The position numbers and the translations under genes are program-made. This document shows, in pieces, positions 51,460-62,324 of a stretch of DNA of 64,000 bases. Position 1 is the stretch's first letter; every line of letters starts with the position of its first letter. The notes below the pieces were generated by a model. It was not told the DNA's origin. It saw nothing but the letters and a program-made list of their open reading frames with translations, and ran no database searches. Source of the stretch: Agrypnia vestita (lineage: Eukaryota; Arthropoda; Insecta; Trichoptera; Phryganeidae); the NCBI GenBank assembly GCA_016648135.1, contig JADDOH010000474.1, forward strand, positions 186,001 to 250,000. Reading direction: 5' to 3'.

Positions 51460-52200
51460 CGGGGCGAAGTTTTTAGGTGCGAATATTGAACAGAATTTAC
51501 CAGAAGTGATCTAAGCAATAGAGACAGCGTTAATTAGTGCGAATCAAGAAACAGTTCAAAAATAAGTGTGTGAAATATTCGGAGGAAATTTGGCGACTGT
51601 AAAATTAAAAACGGTAGTACAAGTTAACTCGTGTTACAGTGACAATATTTTGGCTTTCCATAAACATTTCACGAGCTCAGCGGCCGGCGGACCCGAACGC
51701 AAATAATAAAAATGGCAACGCACAGATAAACTTCCCTTATCTAAACCCTAATATTCAAAAACCTTCAACCGGCAAAACCGCGCTGACCATAAAGGGCGCG
51801 CTCTCGGGGGAGAAAATGAAATCGATTCAAAGGGACCCAACTCAGCGAGCTTCCTATCGGGGAACGAGCTGATGCGCCATAGTTTGACATAAATATTCAA
51901 CGGATTCCGCAATACGCGATCCCAAACAAGGACATTACTTTCTACAAGCGTAAATTGTCTATTTTCCGCTCGACGTTTCCCGACGGATAAAGAAAAATAT
52001 GTCGACTGGGAAAATATGAAAGAAGTACAAAGAGTGTAAGCTATCGCGGCGGAGATAGTGTCGCTTAAAGTGAGTTACGTCGCTGGATCGGAAAAGTTCA
52101 AAGATAAAACAATATACTTTAAGAACTCTCAAAAAAGCCCAGATAGAAAAAATTCATAACAGGGTGAACTTAGAATAACCACATTTCAAAAACGTGATAT
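51460..52200 (+). mobile_element. Possible LTR-retrotransposon leader and gag remnant
   Basis: A leader-like segment with TTTGGCGACTGTAAAATTAA (about 51590-51610) precedes frames that read NFPYLNPNIQKPSTGKTALT, IKGALSGEKMKSIQRD. About 100 bp on are DKEKYVDWENMKEVQRV and frames around RKIHNRVNLE with stops. TGGCGAC plus a downstream open frame suits an LTR element with a primer-binding region, but no protease or RT motif is present and no LTR pair was found. Weakly supported. Confidence 0.3.
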
Positions 52201-52270
52201 GACGCGGATCCGCGATATTAATTATTATTAATTAAATACTATGTTTTAAACCACTTTATCGCTATATATT

Positions 52271-52310
52271 TGTCAACTAGTTTCGGTTGGACTCAACCTT
52301 CTTCAGGACA
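52271..52310 (-). ncRNA. Hammerhead-like ribozyme (CTGAAGA type)
   Basis: Minus strand: stem I TGTC/GACA, core CTGAAGA, extra A, stem II GGTTG/CAACC with loop AGTC, GAA, stem III ACTAGT, cleavage-site T, GACA. All stems pair perfectly. The residue at the variable core position 7 is A instead of T, which is tolerated. Stem III is again a loopless palindrome. No Penelope coding sequence is adjacent. Confidence 0.5.
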
Positions 52311-52773
52311 ATTATTGTAATACAGACTAATCTAGGTACAGAAATTTATAAAGGAGAAAAGAAAAAGAGAGAGGGACAGAGTGTCAACTAGGTGGGGGGA
52401 GGGAAGGGGAGGAGTTAACTGAAGATAGAGGGAACAGTTTTAAAATCGGACTATTGGATAAATTTATCTTTTATTTATTTAGACATATCTACATACAGTT
52501 CTACACCTCGCGCTAGTTAAGTACAAGTCAAAACCGCGATCAGCGAGCGACAATACAAAGCGATTTTTCGAGTGATAATTTTCGCCCGCGAACATTCTGG
52601 TGAGTTCTTAGCACAACAACACAACAAACAATTATTAAAAAGTACATTATCCACGAGGAAACGGTGTGATGAGTGAGTAAGGGATGCGAAATTTGAATCA
52701 TCGTACATCGTTTAGTGCAAGACTTTTAACGGAGCACGGTTTGGCTTATTTAATAAGCAGATTTAAAAAAAAA

Positions 52774-53092
52774 GTAAACCATAAAAACCAAGTTTTTGCA
52801 ATACTACCTTTCTCATTTTTGGGTTTCGTGTCTACCATATGCGTTTGAATCTCCATACAACTTACTGAATTGTATGAAAAAACCATTAAAAATTTGAAAA
52901 ATCCGAAATTATACTATAATTATTATTTTTTTAATGAAAATTTGATAGATCTTCTTGATCGAGGCCACGAATCTACTTACAAAGTTTCAGCTCGATTGGT
53001 TACGGGAAAAGGGTCAAAAATCGATTCAAAGTTTTTTTTGACGGCAAGTCGGCAAGCAAGCAGCGCCACGAGTTAATACAAAGGGAGTAAAA
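52774..53092 (+). mobile_element. Family A MITE, short copy
   Basis: AAACCATAAAAACCAAGTTT at the left, CGCCACGAGTTAATACAAAG then GGAGTAAAA at the right. TTGTATGAAAAAACCATTAA and TTTGATAGATCTTCTTGATC occur inside. Confidence 0.7.
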
Positions 53093-53379
53093 AGATCATC
53101 TCACTTACACCACTAGACAGATGATAGATTATGTATGAACAGATGAACAAGATGACGTTCCCCAAAGGAGACGTCAACTATAATTCACATACATATATGA
53201 TGAGTATCCTTTGGAAGGTGTCACATCTTACCCTAGTGTAACGACGATGTATTACATGAATACAAATATGTAAATACATTGAAACCCCGAATTACGTTAT
53301 TTCAGTGATACGTAACTTCGTTTTTATATATGTATATATGTTTGTATATATTTATTTTAATATTTTATTTTATGTGTGT

Positions 53380-53600
53380 TTGGACATAATTATTAATTTT
53401 AATTAATTAAAAACTTTGTATTAAACCACTTTCTGGTTTCAATATCACTGTATTTTCGTCAGGGCGGACGCATACTTAGTATCCATTGCATATTTTAGTA
53501 AACAAATTATTTTTTGAACGGGGGCGCGGCTACGGTTATGGTGAGGGTAATTGACAAGTGGACATCAAAATGGAGAATATATCAGATAATAAACTTTTCA
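53380..53600 (-). repeat. Inverted-repeat arm, left (partner at 55.8 kb)
   Basis: Read on the minus strand this matches 55790-56010: TCATTTTGATGTCCACTTG, the GCCCCCGTTCAAAAAATAAT block, CGCCCTGACGAAAATACAGT and AAAGTGGTTTAATACAAAGT. The CTGACGA...GAAACC block (53431-53466) is a decayed hammerhead-like core with an intact AATA/TATT stem II but a lost palindromic stem III. Confidence 0.55.
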
Positions 53601-53734
53601 TAAAAAAATAATTATATGAATAGCACGTAAATTTTTGTACTCTGTGGTTCGGATGACAAAGAAAACTAGATATTTAAAGCAATAGAAATCTGAAAAATTT
53701 AATTTCTAGGACATGTTATGAGGTACGCAAGTTT

Positions 53735-53935
53735 CAGATCTTGCATCTCATAGCACAGGGCGAGGCGGGCATCACAGTCCTGGTTTCTCATACCGAGGGT
53801 TCGGGGTTCGATTCCCGAATAGGTAACAATACGTATATGCGATTTTCTCAAGCTGGGTGTTTTTGTGATGCGTTACGCAACAGCAATTGAGCCTCACGGC
53901 CTATTGTAACGTTAAAAATTAAAATAATAAAGATT
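53735..53935 (+). mobile_element. tRNA-derived SINE-like element
   Basis: GCGAGGCGGGCATCACAGTC precedes CCGAGGGTTCGGGGTTCGAT then TCCCG, a perfect B box (GGTTCGATTCC at 53805-53815). A body of about 110 bp ends in AAAATTAAAATAATAAAG. No full cloverleaf forms. A fragment with similar order (AGATCTTGCATAGTACAGGG) lies at 57926. Confidence 0.5.
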
Positions 53936-53989
53936 GCCGGAAATCTCTCAGAAATTCTCCCATCACAAGGTTGTGTCGCACATATAATT

Positions 53990-54195
53990 TGTATTGTGCT
54001 GACCCTAACATTGATGCTGATATTCTTGCAGATACCTTAACATCGTTCAAAAACTCACTCATACACAACATCCATTTTCTAAACGATGACCTGAACCTAT
54101 AGATCCATTAAATCAATTATTTATTAAATACTAATATCACTACATTCAAACACTAAATATATAATACACATAAATGTACATGTAAAATATACATA
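53990..54195 (+). mobile_element. Family R repeat, 5' part
   Basis: TGCTGATATTCTTGCAGATA, AAACTCACTCATACACAACA and AATCAATTATTTATTAAATA reverse-match 19780-19950. The 3' part lies at 54540-54665, so about 340 bp of other sequence interrupts it. Confidence 0.5.
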
Positions 54196-54539
54196 AATTT
54201 AAAGGGAATAATCCAAGAGTACGGTCCCGTTGTTCATACAATGAAAATAAGTATTTCACTATATAATTTAATGTCCTGTTAATTAAATCTAACTAAAAAT
54301 ATCGTAATCTAAATTAAACAAACCAAACCTAATAACCTAACCTAACCTTATATGCCTATGAAATGTCAAAATATGCAATGCATTTTTCGTAACTTTAAAG
54401 TGTAATATCTTATTTAATACTTACTTTTTAAACCTAAATTATCTTTCATTTTGTTATTAGCACATTCAATAATATAGTGAAATAATCAATTTCGTTGTAT
54501 ATGCATTGAGACCATTATCTTGGATTTAGCCATTTAAAG

Positions 54540-54665
54540 ATACATGTTACTAAAGCGTGCCGAAGACACTTATAATTAGGATAATACGCAAAGTCTTCAT
54601 TTATAATATTTTATTATTAGAGTATCATGTACCTATTATCCTGTTAGTGTATCTAATAAATATTT
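54540..54665 (+). mobile_element. Family R repeat, 3' part
   Basis: GATACATGTTACTAAAGCGT, GCCGAAGACACTTATAATTA, ATTATCCTGTTAGTGTATCT then AATAAATATTTAAAAAA. Compare 44080-44210 and 19625-19750. Confidence 0.5.
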
Positions 54666-55780
54666 AAAAAAAAATTATATCGGCACAGTAAAAAAGTAAA
54701 CAGTAATTATTAAATAGTAAAAAAAAAAAATCTTTCAAAGAAAATTAATAAAAAAGCAGAAATTTGAACCACCCGTTAGGTGTCTACCATTGAGTATCTT
54801 TTAGAATTTAAAAAAATAAAAAATAAAATAAATACAATTCGCAAATAGAATTTTTCTTCAGTCTAAATTTAGCACAGCTGTTTTTAAGGCTTTTCAATAG
54901 ACCTACTCGGTCGACTAGATTGGTTCCGGATTTAAGCGGACAGATAAAGAAGAACTCACCGTTTCGGCCGAATGTGGAACCACGAGATGGTAGTGAGTGA
55001 TCGCGAGCTCGACGGAAACGGACTAAACTCGGCCCGTAACAAACAATGTTTTGATCACTTATCAGCATGGGCGTAGAGCGTATTGGATACCGCGCGATAC
55101 AACACGCAGAACCGGAAGAACGTGGCAAAATATTACATTTTTATAATTATTTTATTAAAAATAAAATTTCATAAAAAAATTTTTTTTCGGAAAAATAAAT
55201 TTCTTAACTAATATGATAAATAAAATAGACATCAAAATACAATGAGAAAAAAATCTGGTGCCGGGAATCGAATCTAAATTTGTATTAATTTGCGTAAGAA
55301 AATTATTTTAACCAAAACTTTTCCTCTCCTCTCAATATTTCCGTTATAACCACCTTAAAACCAGTAACTCCGGCTCATTTTGTGAATATCTAATCAGTTA
55401 ATTATTTATATTTCCATGTGATCTATGTATTTGTTGTTTATTTGAATGAAGTCAGTTTAATAATTCACTCGTTGAGAGATTCTAATACTCTCTAAACCCG
55501 AGTAGAAAAATGTAATATATAATTAAACTCAGGTGGAAATAACGTAGTTTATGTTTTCCGTCCATTTAACGACTCTTGAAAATTTAACTGATCAGAACCC
55601 TCATCTAAGATTCTTCTCCATGGCGCCGGAACATGGTCTCTCGAGAGTACGAGAGAGCAGATGCTCTGAAAATGTGACGAACATTCGTGACAACAACGTC
55701 ATGTTCTTAATTATTATTTTTACAGAATGATTTCTTTAATATATTTTTTGTTATTTATAGCGTTAACTTTGTGGTTGGAC
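54666..55780. other. Unassigned DNA
   Basis: No coding remnant was recognised. The 106-aa minus ORF at 54808-55128 has no domain. GGTGCCGGGAATCGAATC at 55258-55275 is a reversed B-box-like motif of a tRNA-derived SINE, too degraded to delimit. Confidence 0.4.
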
Positions 55781-55789
55781 ATAATTATA

Positions 55790-56010
55790 AATTTTAATTA
55801 AATAAAAATAGATATTTTTCCCATTTCGGCGTCCACCCCTCAATTACCCCCACCATAGCTGTAGCCACGCCCCCATTCAGAAATGATTTGTTTACTAGGA
55901 TAGGTAATGGATAGTCAGTTGTATGTCAGTCCTGATGAAGATACGGTGGTATCGAAACCGGTAGACGTAGATTCATTTATTTAAGTGGTTTATACAAAGT
56001 TATTTAATTA
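55790..56010 (+). repeat. Inverted-repeat arm, right (partner at 53.4 kb)
   Basis: GTCCACCCCTCAATTACCCC, CACGCCCCCATTCAG and TATACAAAGTTATTTAATTA pair with the left arm. The arms lie about 2.2 kb apart and diverge by roughly one base in six. An intact hammerhead-like core sits inside (55927-55966). Confidence 0.6.
55927..55966 (+). ncRNA. Hammerhead-like ribozyme (CTGATGA, GATAC stem)
   Basis: Plus strand: stem I GTC/GAC, core CTGATGA, extra A, stem II GATAC/GTATC with loop GGTG, GAA, stem III ACCGGT, cleavage-site A, GAC. All stems pair perfectly and stem III is palindromic. The extra base before stem II recurs at every locus. Confidence 0.5.
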
Positions 56011-56034
56011 AAATTGACGATTTTTTTATATTTT

Positions 56035-56705
56035 GCGGGTCATTATTTTAGAGTTCACTATCACGAGTTTGTGTATTTGGGAAGTATGTTTAGTAGAGAC
56101 GGCAAGGCTGAGAATGATATCGAAAGGAGAGTGACTGCGGGAAACAAAGTTAATGGTGCTCTAAATGCAATTATGGCCAATAAGAATCTGTCAAAGGAAG
56201 CAAGACTGGCGGTAAATAATGGCATTCTAGTGCCAACCCTAAAGTATGGAAGTGAAGCCTAGAATTGGCAAAAGAGGAATGAAAGCAGACTGAATGCGGT
56301 AGAAATGCGGTCACTAAGACGCTTGTGTGGAAAATCTTTGGTCGATAGAGTAAGGAACGAACAAATCAGACGTGAATGCAATGCTGGCTGCAGTGTGGTA
56401 GACAGAATAAAGAAAGGAGTGCTGAGATGGTTTGGTCATGTGGAACGTATGAACGAGGAAAGGATGGTTAAGAAAATATATGAGGCGAGTGTTGAAGGCA
56501 ACAGACACAGAGGGCGTCCGCGAAAGACCTGGCACGATCAGATACAATAACTGTTTGAGGATGTCCCTGTTAAAAGCCGCAACAACCGTAGAACGTGTAT
56601 GAGAAGATGTATGAATGTGGCCGAAGCAAAAGTGGAATGCCAGGATAGAAGAGTGTGGCGTTCAATCCTCTCTGCCTACCCCTGCGGGGAAACGGCGTGA
56701 TGGTT
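56035..56705 (+). pseudogene. RTE-like LINE, reverse-transcriptase C-terminal region
   Basis: The frame reads FVYLGSMFSRDGKAENDIER, RVTAGNKVNGALNAIMANKN and LSKEARLAVNNGILVPTLKY, GSEA. After one stop, MRSLRRLCGKSLVDRVRNEQ, IRRECNAGCSVVDRIKKGVL, RWFGHVERMNEERMVKKIYE and EGNRHRGRPRKTWHDQIQ follow. The YLG/F-S-DG-----I--RI--A, P-L-YG-E-W and RWFGH-ERM / GRPRKTW motifs are typical C-terminal features of RTE-type and other non-LTR elements encoding endonuclease-reverse transcriptase. Two stops and the lack of the FADD core show a dead, 5'-truncated copy. Related fragments: 35122, 59696 (minus), 61165 and 62549. Confidence 0.75.
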
Positions 56706-56846
56706 AGTTAGTTATAATGTCACCACAAAATTATTTTGCTGTTTTTGAAGAAGACGATAAATTTAAGTTTGCGACCATCGAAAAATGAACGAACCGATTG
56801 ATAATTTTTTTAGCGGGTCGCGCCTGCACAGGTATTGCAGATGCGT
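56706..56846. other. Unassigned DNA
   Basis: Transition from the LINE fragment to a GC-rich patch; no feature was recognised. Confidence 0.4.
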
Positions 56847-56982
56847 TTATCTAATGGCAGATGCGGCGCTCTGCGAGAGGAGCGAGACTGGACCAGTACT
56901 GGACGGAGGTACGCCGTACTCGCTATACGCCTCCACGCAGATGGTATCGGTCCCCGGTGGCGTGGCGCCGGCCGGGTGACGT
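56847..56982 (-). CDS. Possible terminal exon of a host gene (strand uncertain)
   Basis: On the minus strand an acceptor-like ATGTTGCAG ends at 56983. After one phase base the frame reads RHPAGATPPGTDTICVEAYS, EYGVPPSSTGPVSLLSQSAA, SAIR and a stop (44 codons). The stretch is clearly GC-rich, single-copy in the window and contains no repeat sequence. Against it, the acceptor lacks a strong pyrimidine tract. The opposite strand is also open (...MADAALCERSETGPVLDGGT then PYSLYASTQMVSVPGGVAPA, G and a stop). I do not recognise either product. If the minus reading is right, this would be the 3' end of a gene running from higher coordinates. Confidence 0.3.
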
Positions 56983-57181
56983 CTGCAACATTTCCACAGC
57001 CTCACGATCTTCTTCCGCGCTCTCCTTCAACTGCTACAATTTCAATATCATTTAATGATTTGACAGTTACTTCGTGATTCAACATTCTAATTTAAAAAAT
57101 ATTTTTTGAATATAAACGTTGTACTAAACATAGAATGAGTTATTTATTACTACTATAGTGTCAAAGTAATATTTAAAAAGC

Positions 57182-57726
57182 TAACCCATAAAAACCAAGT
57201 TTTTAGTTTGCTCCCTTTCTTTGCAAATTAAGTTTACCATCATGTAATAATTGATTGACTGAAAATGAAGCATGTCTAGACAAATATCTATGTCAAAAAT
57301 CTCTAAAATTATCTCTTTATTATTTGATCTTCCCAAAAAACCGAAGTGTGCTGTCATCTGTGAACCAATTGTCATAAATTTTCGAAATTCGTAGTGAAGT
57401 ACCTATTATACCTACCGACGGAGTAATTCAAGTTTTAAATATTCCGTGACGTTATCGGGCCGCCGGCGCCGTTGGTGGTAATCAAACTTTTGTAATGATT
57501 CCAATTTGAAAAAACCATTAAAATTTCTAAAAATCCAAAATTATGCTATAATTATTAATTTTTTTTAACGAAAATTTGATAAATCTTCTTGATCGTCGCC
57601 ACGACTCTGCTTGCCAAGTTTCAACTTGATTGGATCATGGGAAAAGGGTTAAAAATCGATCCAAATATTTTTCGTCAAGAAAACGAGCAAGCAGACGCCA
57701 CGAGTTAATATAAAGGGAGTAAAAAA
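57182..57726 (+). mobile_element. Family A MITE, complete reference copy (545 bp)
   Basis: It starts TAACCCATAAAAACCAAGTT and ends GCCACGAGTTAATATAAAGG then GAGTAAAAAAAC. It holds all interior blocks (ACTGAAAATGAAGCATGTCT, CATCTGTGAACCAATTGTCA, GACGTTATCGGGCCGCCGGC). Both ends share ACTCCCTTT / AAAGGGAGT in inversion. No ORF. Confidence 0.8.
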
Positions 57727-58480
57727 ACCTAGAACCATCCCTACAGATATACTTTTAAAAGAAATTAACGTTCCAACATTAGACACATTACACAAAAACA
57801 CTTCAATATTACAAATACATAAAGAGAGGTTCATTCAACAAAATGTAAATACACCACAAACTCATAATTCTCATATTCATAGCCAAAGAGCAAATAATAG
57901 TATGTTGCAATGAGATATCCAGACAAGTATCAGATCTTGCATAGTACAGGGAAAACTCATGTCCAGTGGAAATGACACTGGCTTCTCGTACATATCGAAA
58001 CATACATATATCGAAAAATAAGTACATCACGATCGAATAACTTGAGTCAAGGCTCAAAAAGAAATATCGATCTTGCAACCAACCCAAGCAAATCCAATGG
58101 ATATAGACTTTCATTGGGAAAGTAGTCCGAGATTAAATCGGTACGTTTATTTCATGGTTTATTCATAATAAATCAGATGAGTCGTGTAAGAATGGATCTC
58201 TGCAGTGCGTTGCATCTTGCTGCAACTTATGCACTTTTCCAAACACGCCGATGTGTGGTCACGCAACACTCGCTTCTGCAGTGGAGCACGCGCGAAGATT
58301 CCCTTCACAACGTCCAAATTAACCGTACGTTATCTATTCTGCTAACTACTAGTGCCGAAGTTGTTGAAGAGTCCCTTTCTGAACTGAATTGAATCTACTT
58401 CCGTATCAATTAAATCCCAAGTCAGCTTAAAATGTCTGTTTCCTCCAAAATATCAATATTTCACAAATAATTAGGCAAAT
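57727..58480. other. Unassigned DNA
   Basis: It holds a short tRNA-SINE-like fragment (about 57926-57995) and nothing else recognised. The 101-aa minus ORF at 57809-58114 and the 71-aa plus ORF at 58177-58392 have no domain. Confidence 0.4.
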
Positions 58481-58482
58481 AT

Positions 58483-58770
58483 TATACTGACATTTTTGCT
58501 GATAGTATAACTGTGTATAGGAGAAAGCTGATACAATTATTTACATCTCAACGAAATGGAAATGGACAATAAATTTTTCTATTTTACCTTTAACTGTATT
58601 ATTATTTTATCTGTCTTATGTTTTTCTGTATTATTATAATTATTATTATTACCTTTTAACTATTATTATTGTAATTTTAAATTTTTTATGTTATTTAAAA
58701 AAAAATTATTCTGTACATTTGTAAAAGCCCATAAGGGCGTTAAATGAATAAAATAAAATGCTGTATACAA
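58483..58770 (+). mobile_element. LINE 3' end (jockey/CR1-like), plus
   Basis: The C-terminal codons (...DIFADSITVYRRKLIQLFTS, QRNGNGQ and a stop) match the minus copies at 13904 and 20788. The 3' UTR ends GTAAAAGCCCATAAGGGCGT, TAAATGAATAAAATAAAATG with the family hairpin and tail. Only about 25 codons of the ORF remain. Confidence 0.65.
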
Positions 58771-59690
58771 TGAAAATGTTTTCAAAATTGAAACTGTTTT
58801 TATATTATGTACCTTCTTGTTTATTTATTGAATAAAACTGTGTTTTTCATTGTGAGTAAGAACTCGTCAATTTATATTTTAATTATTGAAAGTTTTGAAT
58901 GAAGAAATGTTTGGAACACACATGATATTTGTAAATTTATATTTTGTTTTGAAAAAATAAATATCCGGAAGGTATAAAAGGGAAGATTGTCAAAAAAGCG
59001 GGAGTTTTTAGTTATTTTTCGAATCAGTTCGTCAGAGAGCATTTTAAACATTTTTAAATCAAGTTGTATCCGGATAGTGCGTAGCTTCGTGCCAGTTTTT
59101 TGATCTTTATTCCTTTTGTTCGCTATTTTTCCATAATTTTCCCTTTGGTCGCTCAATTTATAATTCCATTTCGTGTTTTACTAATCCTTATTTCGAACGA
59201 TAAAAGAATCAGTCGAGTTTAAAATCGTCGTCTTTAAATTTCAATTTGCCGGTGGTTCCAGCCGGGATCCGGGAAGAGATTTGAGAGTCGTGTAGACATT
59301 GATCAGTCTCTTTTCCCGGGGCTGGAATGACCAATGTCATTAGTTTGTCGAGCTCGCCATTCATTTTGCTATCTTCTCTGAGAACTAAATTCTGAGAAAA
59401 GTGAAAGCAAGAGAGCTGCAGCAGGCGGAACTTGCAGCTAGAGTAGAGTAGAATGGATGGTTGGGAAGACCAAGATAGAGACGAATAATGCGAAGACAGT
59501 CTTGCAAGAGGTAGGGAGTGCCCAGTAGATTCGATCACAAATCTATTACGGCTGCGGTCAAGGATTTTCAAGGCCCGTGAGGCCGCTAACTAATAGAAGA
59601 AGAATCATCTCCCAAAATAAAAACTCTTTTTAATAATGACGTTTTATATAACAACAATTTGATGGAAGTAAAATAAATTGATGCCTACTT
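58771..59690. other. Unassigned DNA
   Basis: The 120-aa minus ORF at 59209-59571 is relatively GC-rich and reads MKILDRSRNRFVIESTGHSL..., but I recognise no domain and see no splice context. No repeats were recognised. Confidence 0.4.
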
Positions 59691-59695
59691 ACTTC

Positions 59696-60120
59696 CGTAG
59701 GCAGAGAGAATAGAGCGCCACACTCTTCTGTCCTGACATACAACTCTCGTCTCATCCACATTCATATATCTTCGCATGTAAGCTCGCCAGTTGTTGAGGC
59801 TTCAAACGGGACCATCTTCCAGTATCTTTATGTACCGCTAGTTTTGCCTCGGTAGACATATTTTTATTAGAAACTTTTGCGTTCAAAGCACCGTTCACCC
59901 TATTCCCCGCAGTCACTCCCCTCTCATTATCTTTCCCTAGTCTATCGAAAATACTTCCGAAGTAAACAAACTCATCTATTTGTTCTAAACATTCATTGCC
60001 TACTAGTATTTCACACTTACTTTCTTTTTTACTTTCCTCTTTCTCGAATACCATCACTTTTGACTTGTTTACGTTCATAATAAGGTCACTTTTCTTGCAT
60101 ACATCATACATCCTGCTTAC
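59696..60120 (-). pseudogene. RTE-like LINE fragment, minus
   Basis: The minus frame reads MNVNKSKVMVFEKEESKKES, KCEILVGNECLEQIDEFVYF, GSIFDRLGKDNERGVTAGNR and VNGALNAKVSNKNMSTEAKL, AVHK, then jumps to the extreme 3' end (ECG.SGQKSVALYSLC). It starts further upstream than the copy at 56035 (the NVNKSK--V RT domain 6 region) but has lost the middle by deletion. Confidence 0.65.
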
Positions 60121-60334
60121 TAGACTAATTTTATGCTATTGTAACGAAATGGCAAAAGAGAGTACAAAATCCCTCGCGACAACAACATAAGAAGCCTCTA
60201 GCACAGCCTACCACACCCTCGTTTTATCCACAACCTTGACGAAACACTGCAAACCATCAATGAGACGCGTAAATTTTCCAAATAATTTTTTAATTGAATA
60301 CTAATCTAGCCAGCCACTTCAGCACATGATTGAA

Positions 60335-60881
60335 TACACGGGGTTACTTGGAAAACATTAATAACCTCGTAGGATTATATTCCTGCCATGATTATGAGTC
60401 GAAAATGTTCAAGCTATTATTACCTAATATCAATAGTTAAGGAGATATGCGACATCAAAGTTTGTATTTTTTTCCTATATTTCTGACTTATTTTTTATAA
60501 AACGTTGGACTATCATTACAGTAACTCATATAGATTACGAAAAATTTATTTGTTTCAATACAAGTAAAATAAAATGATTAAAACCCTGAAAAATTCCAAT
60601 TGGAATGTTTTCCAATTGGAATTCGAAGGTTTTTATTTTTTTTTATTTCACTTGTATTAAAGGGAATAAATTTTTTATGTTCAATATAAGTTACTGTAAT
60701 GATACTCCAACGTTTTACAAAAAACAATTCGGAACTATAGAAAATAAATGCTAACTTTGATGTCGCATATTTCCTTAACTATTGATATTAGGTAATAATA
60801 GCTTGAACATTTTCGACTCATAATCATGGCAGGAGTATAGTCCTGCGAGGTTATTAATGTTTTCCAAATAACCCTTCTATA
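60335..60881. mobile_element. Family B hairpin MITE, near complete
   Basis: TACACGGGGTTACTTGGAAA at the left; GTTTTCCAAATAACCCTTCT at the right. The centre is AATTGGAATGTTTTCCAATT as in the 33951 copy. It has about the same length as that copy (547 against 552 bp). Confidence 0.75.
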
Positions 60882-61164
60882 TAAACATTTTCTGGCAGCG
60901 CTAGAAGTATACCTACGTATTAAACAAACAGGATATATTATTAAAAAAATATTGTAGTGCTTTGTACCTCTTCTAAGCATTTGTCATTCAAGAGCTGATA
61001 ACTATCGAAGTTTGTGTAGAGATACAATATTTTGCTTTCGACATCTGTGTCAACACTGCGACTGCCAAATTTGTCGGAGGAGCGTTGTGTTATTGCAAAT
61101 GCGAGACGGCGAAACTCGATACGATTCACGATAAGAACCTCGTCTTGTGGCTACCGAGGGTCGG

Positions 61165-61390
61165 CGACGACATACATGGGGCGAGTGTTGAAGGCAACAG
61201 GAATAGAGGGCGTCCGCGAAAGCCCTGGCGTGATCAGATACTCCAAATATTGGAGGACGGCCCTGTTAAAAGTCTCAACAACCGTAGAGCTTGCATGAGA
61301 AGATGTACGAATTTAGCCGGAGCAAAAGTGGTGTGCCCAGATAGAGGAATATGGCGTTTTACGTCTCTGTCGATGGTTAGTAGTTAATTA
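61165..61390 (+). pseudogene. RTE-like LINE 3' coding tail
   Basis: The frame reads GASVEGNRNRGRPRKPWRDQ, ILQILEDGPVKSLNNRRACM, RRCTNLAGAKVVCPDRGIWR, matching the end of the 56035 copy. The segment before it (61085-61165) is unrelated. The sequence from 61391 to 62155 is unassigned apart from a CTCCCTCTCTCTCT patch near 61840. Confidence 0.65.
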
Positions 61391-62211
61391 AGATTAAATA
61401 AAAATAAACGAGATGTAGATGTAGGTATACGTCGGCGTTCGTCGTACTCAAATAAGCAGATTTGTATATTTTCACACATCTCTGTCAAATTAAATACCTT
61501 TATTTGCGATGTCCGATGTCTGCAATTCCCACAGAAAAGTGATATCTCCGGTGCCTTCTTATCCAGGCGGTCTGGTCTGACAGAGCTTCAAACGGATTAC
61601 CGAAGTACCTATAGCAAACGTAACCTTACGATTCTAATGTTTCGACTAAAATTACGTGAAATAACTTCTAATGCTGTATTTAAAGCTTATAGAAAAAAGA
61701 TTAACATATGCACTTATTAATTTCTTCTCTACAGTTCTGATCAAAATTATGGCAAAATTGCCATTGTCGCGTTGGACTCGTGTATATATTTTGACGTTTG
61801 ACGGATAACCGCCACGTCTCGCGTCGCACTGTCGCGTTGTCTCCCTCTCTCTCTAGTAGAAAATGAATGAAACAAACACCGACGTTTATTTTTTTTATTC
61901 ACGTCTATTAAGTGTTGGGATAGCAATCTTAAGATCCCAATATTTCTAATTTCGGAATACGGCCGAATCTCTGGGATTAGGCCCCCGTGAGATTGGTGTT
62001 TACGCTAGTTTTTAGATGTTTTGTTTTGCAAAAACACATTTTACGCTGTTTGAAAGTCCCCCGCTGCGCTGAGGGGGGAAATTAATAAAACATGGCTGCA
62101 CGTGGCGTTGGATATATTTTTTACTAAATTTTCATAATCCACTGGTAGAAGTATTTAACTGTAAATGGTTACGTATATTTTATACGAACCGTATGTTTTT
62201 CCGAGAGACGA

Positions 62212-62255
62212 TTCTCGACGTTTCGTTGAAGTCGTATTCAACGTCATCAGGAGAA
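62212..62255 (-). ncRNA. Hammerhead-like ribozyme (left arm)
   Basis: Minus strand: stem I TTCTC/GAGAA (5 bp), CTGATGA, extra C, stem II GTTGAA/TTCAAC with loop TACGAC, GAA, stem III ACGT, cleavage-site C. All stems are perfect. This is the best formed core in the window. Confidence 0.55.
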
Positions 62256-62324
62256 GGTCCTGTAACCGCGAAGGTATGGGGTGGTCGCCCTATAGTCCAC
62301 CCTATACCTCCGCCGGTACAGGTC

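Noticed and set aside
53760..53830. tRNA gene with perfect B box
   Set aside because: No matching A-box spacing or cloverleaf; better explained as a SINE head.
59209..59571. 120-aa minus ORF as a host exon
   Set aside because: No domain, no splice context and no coding-like base bias strong enough to separate it from background.
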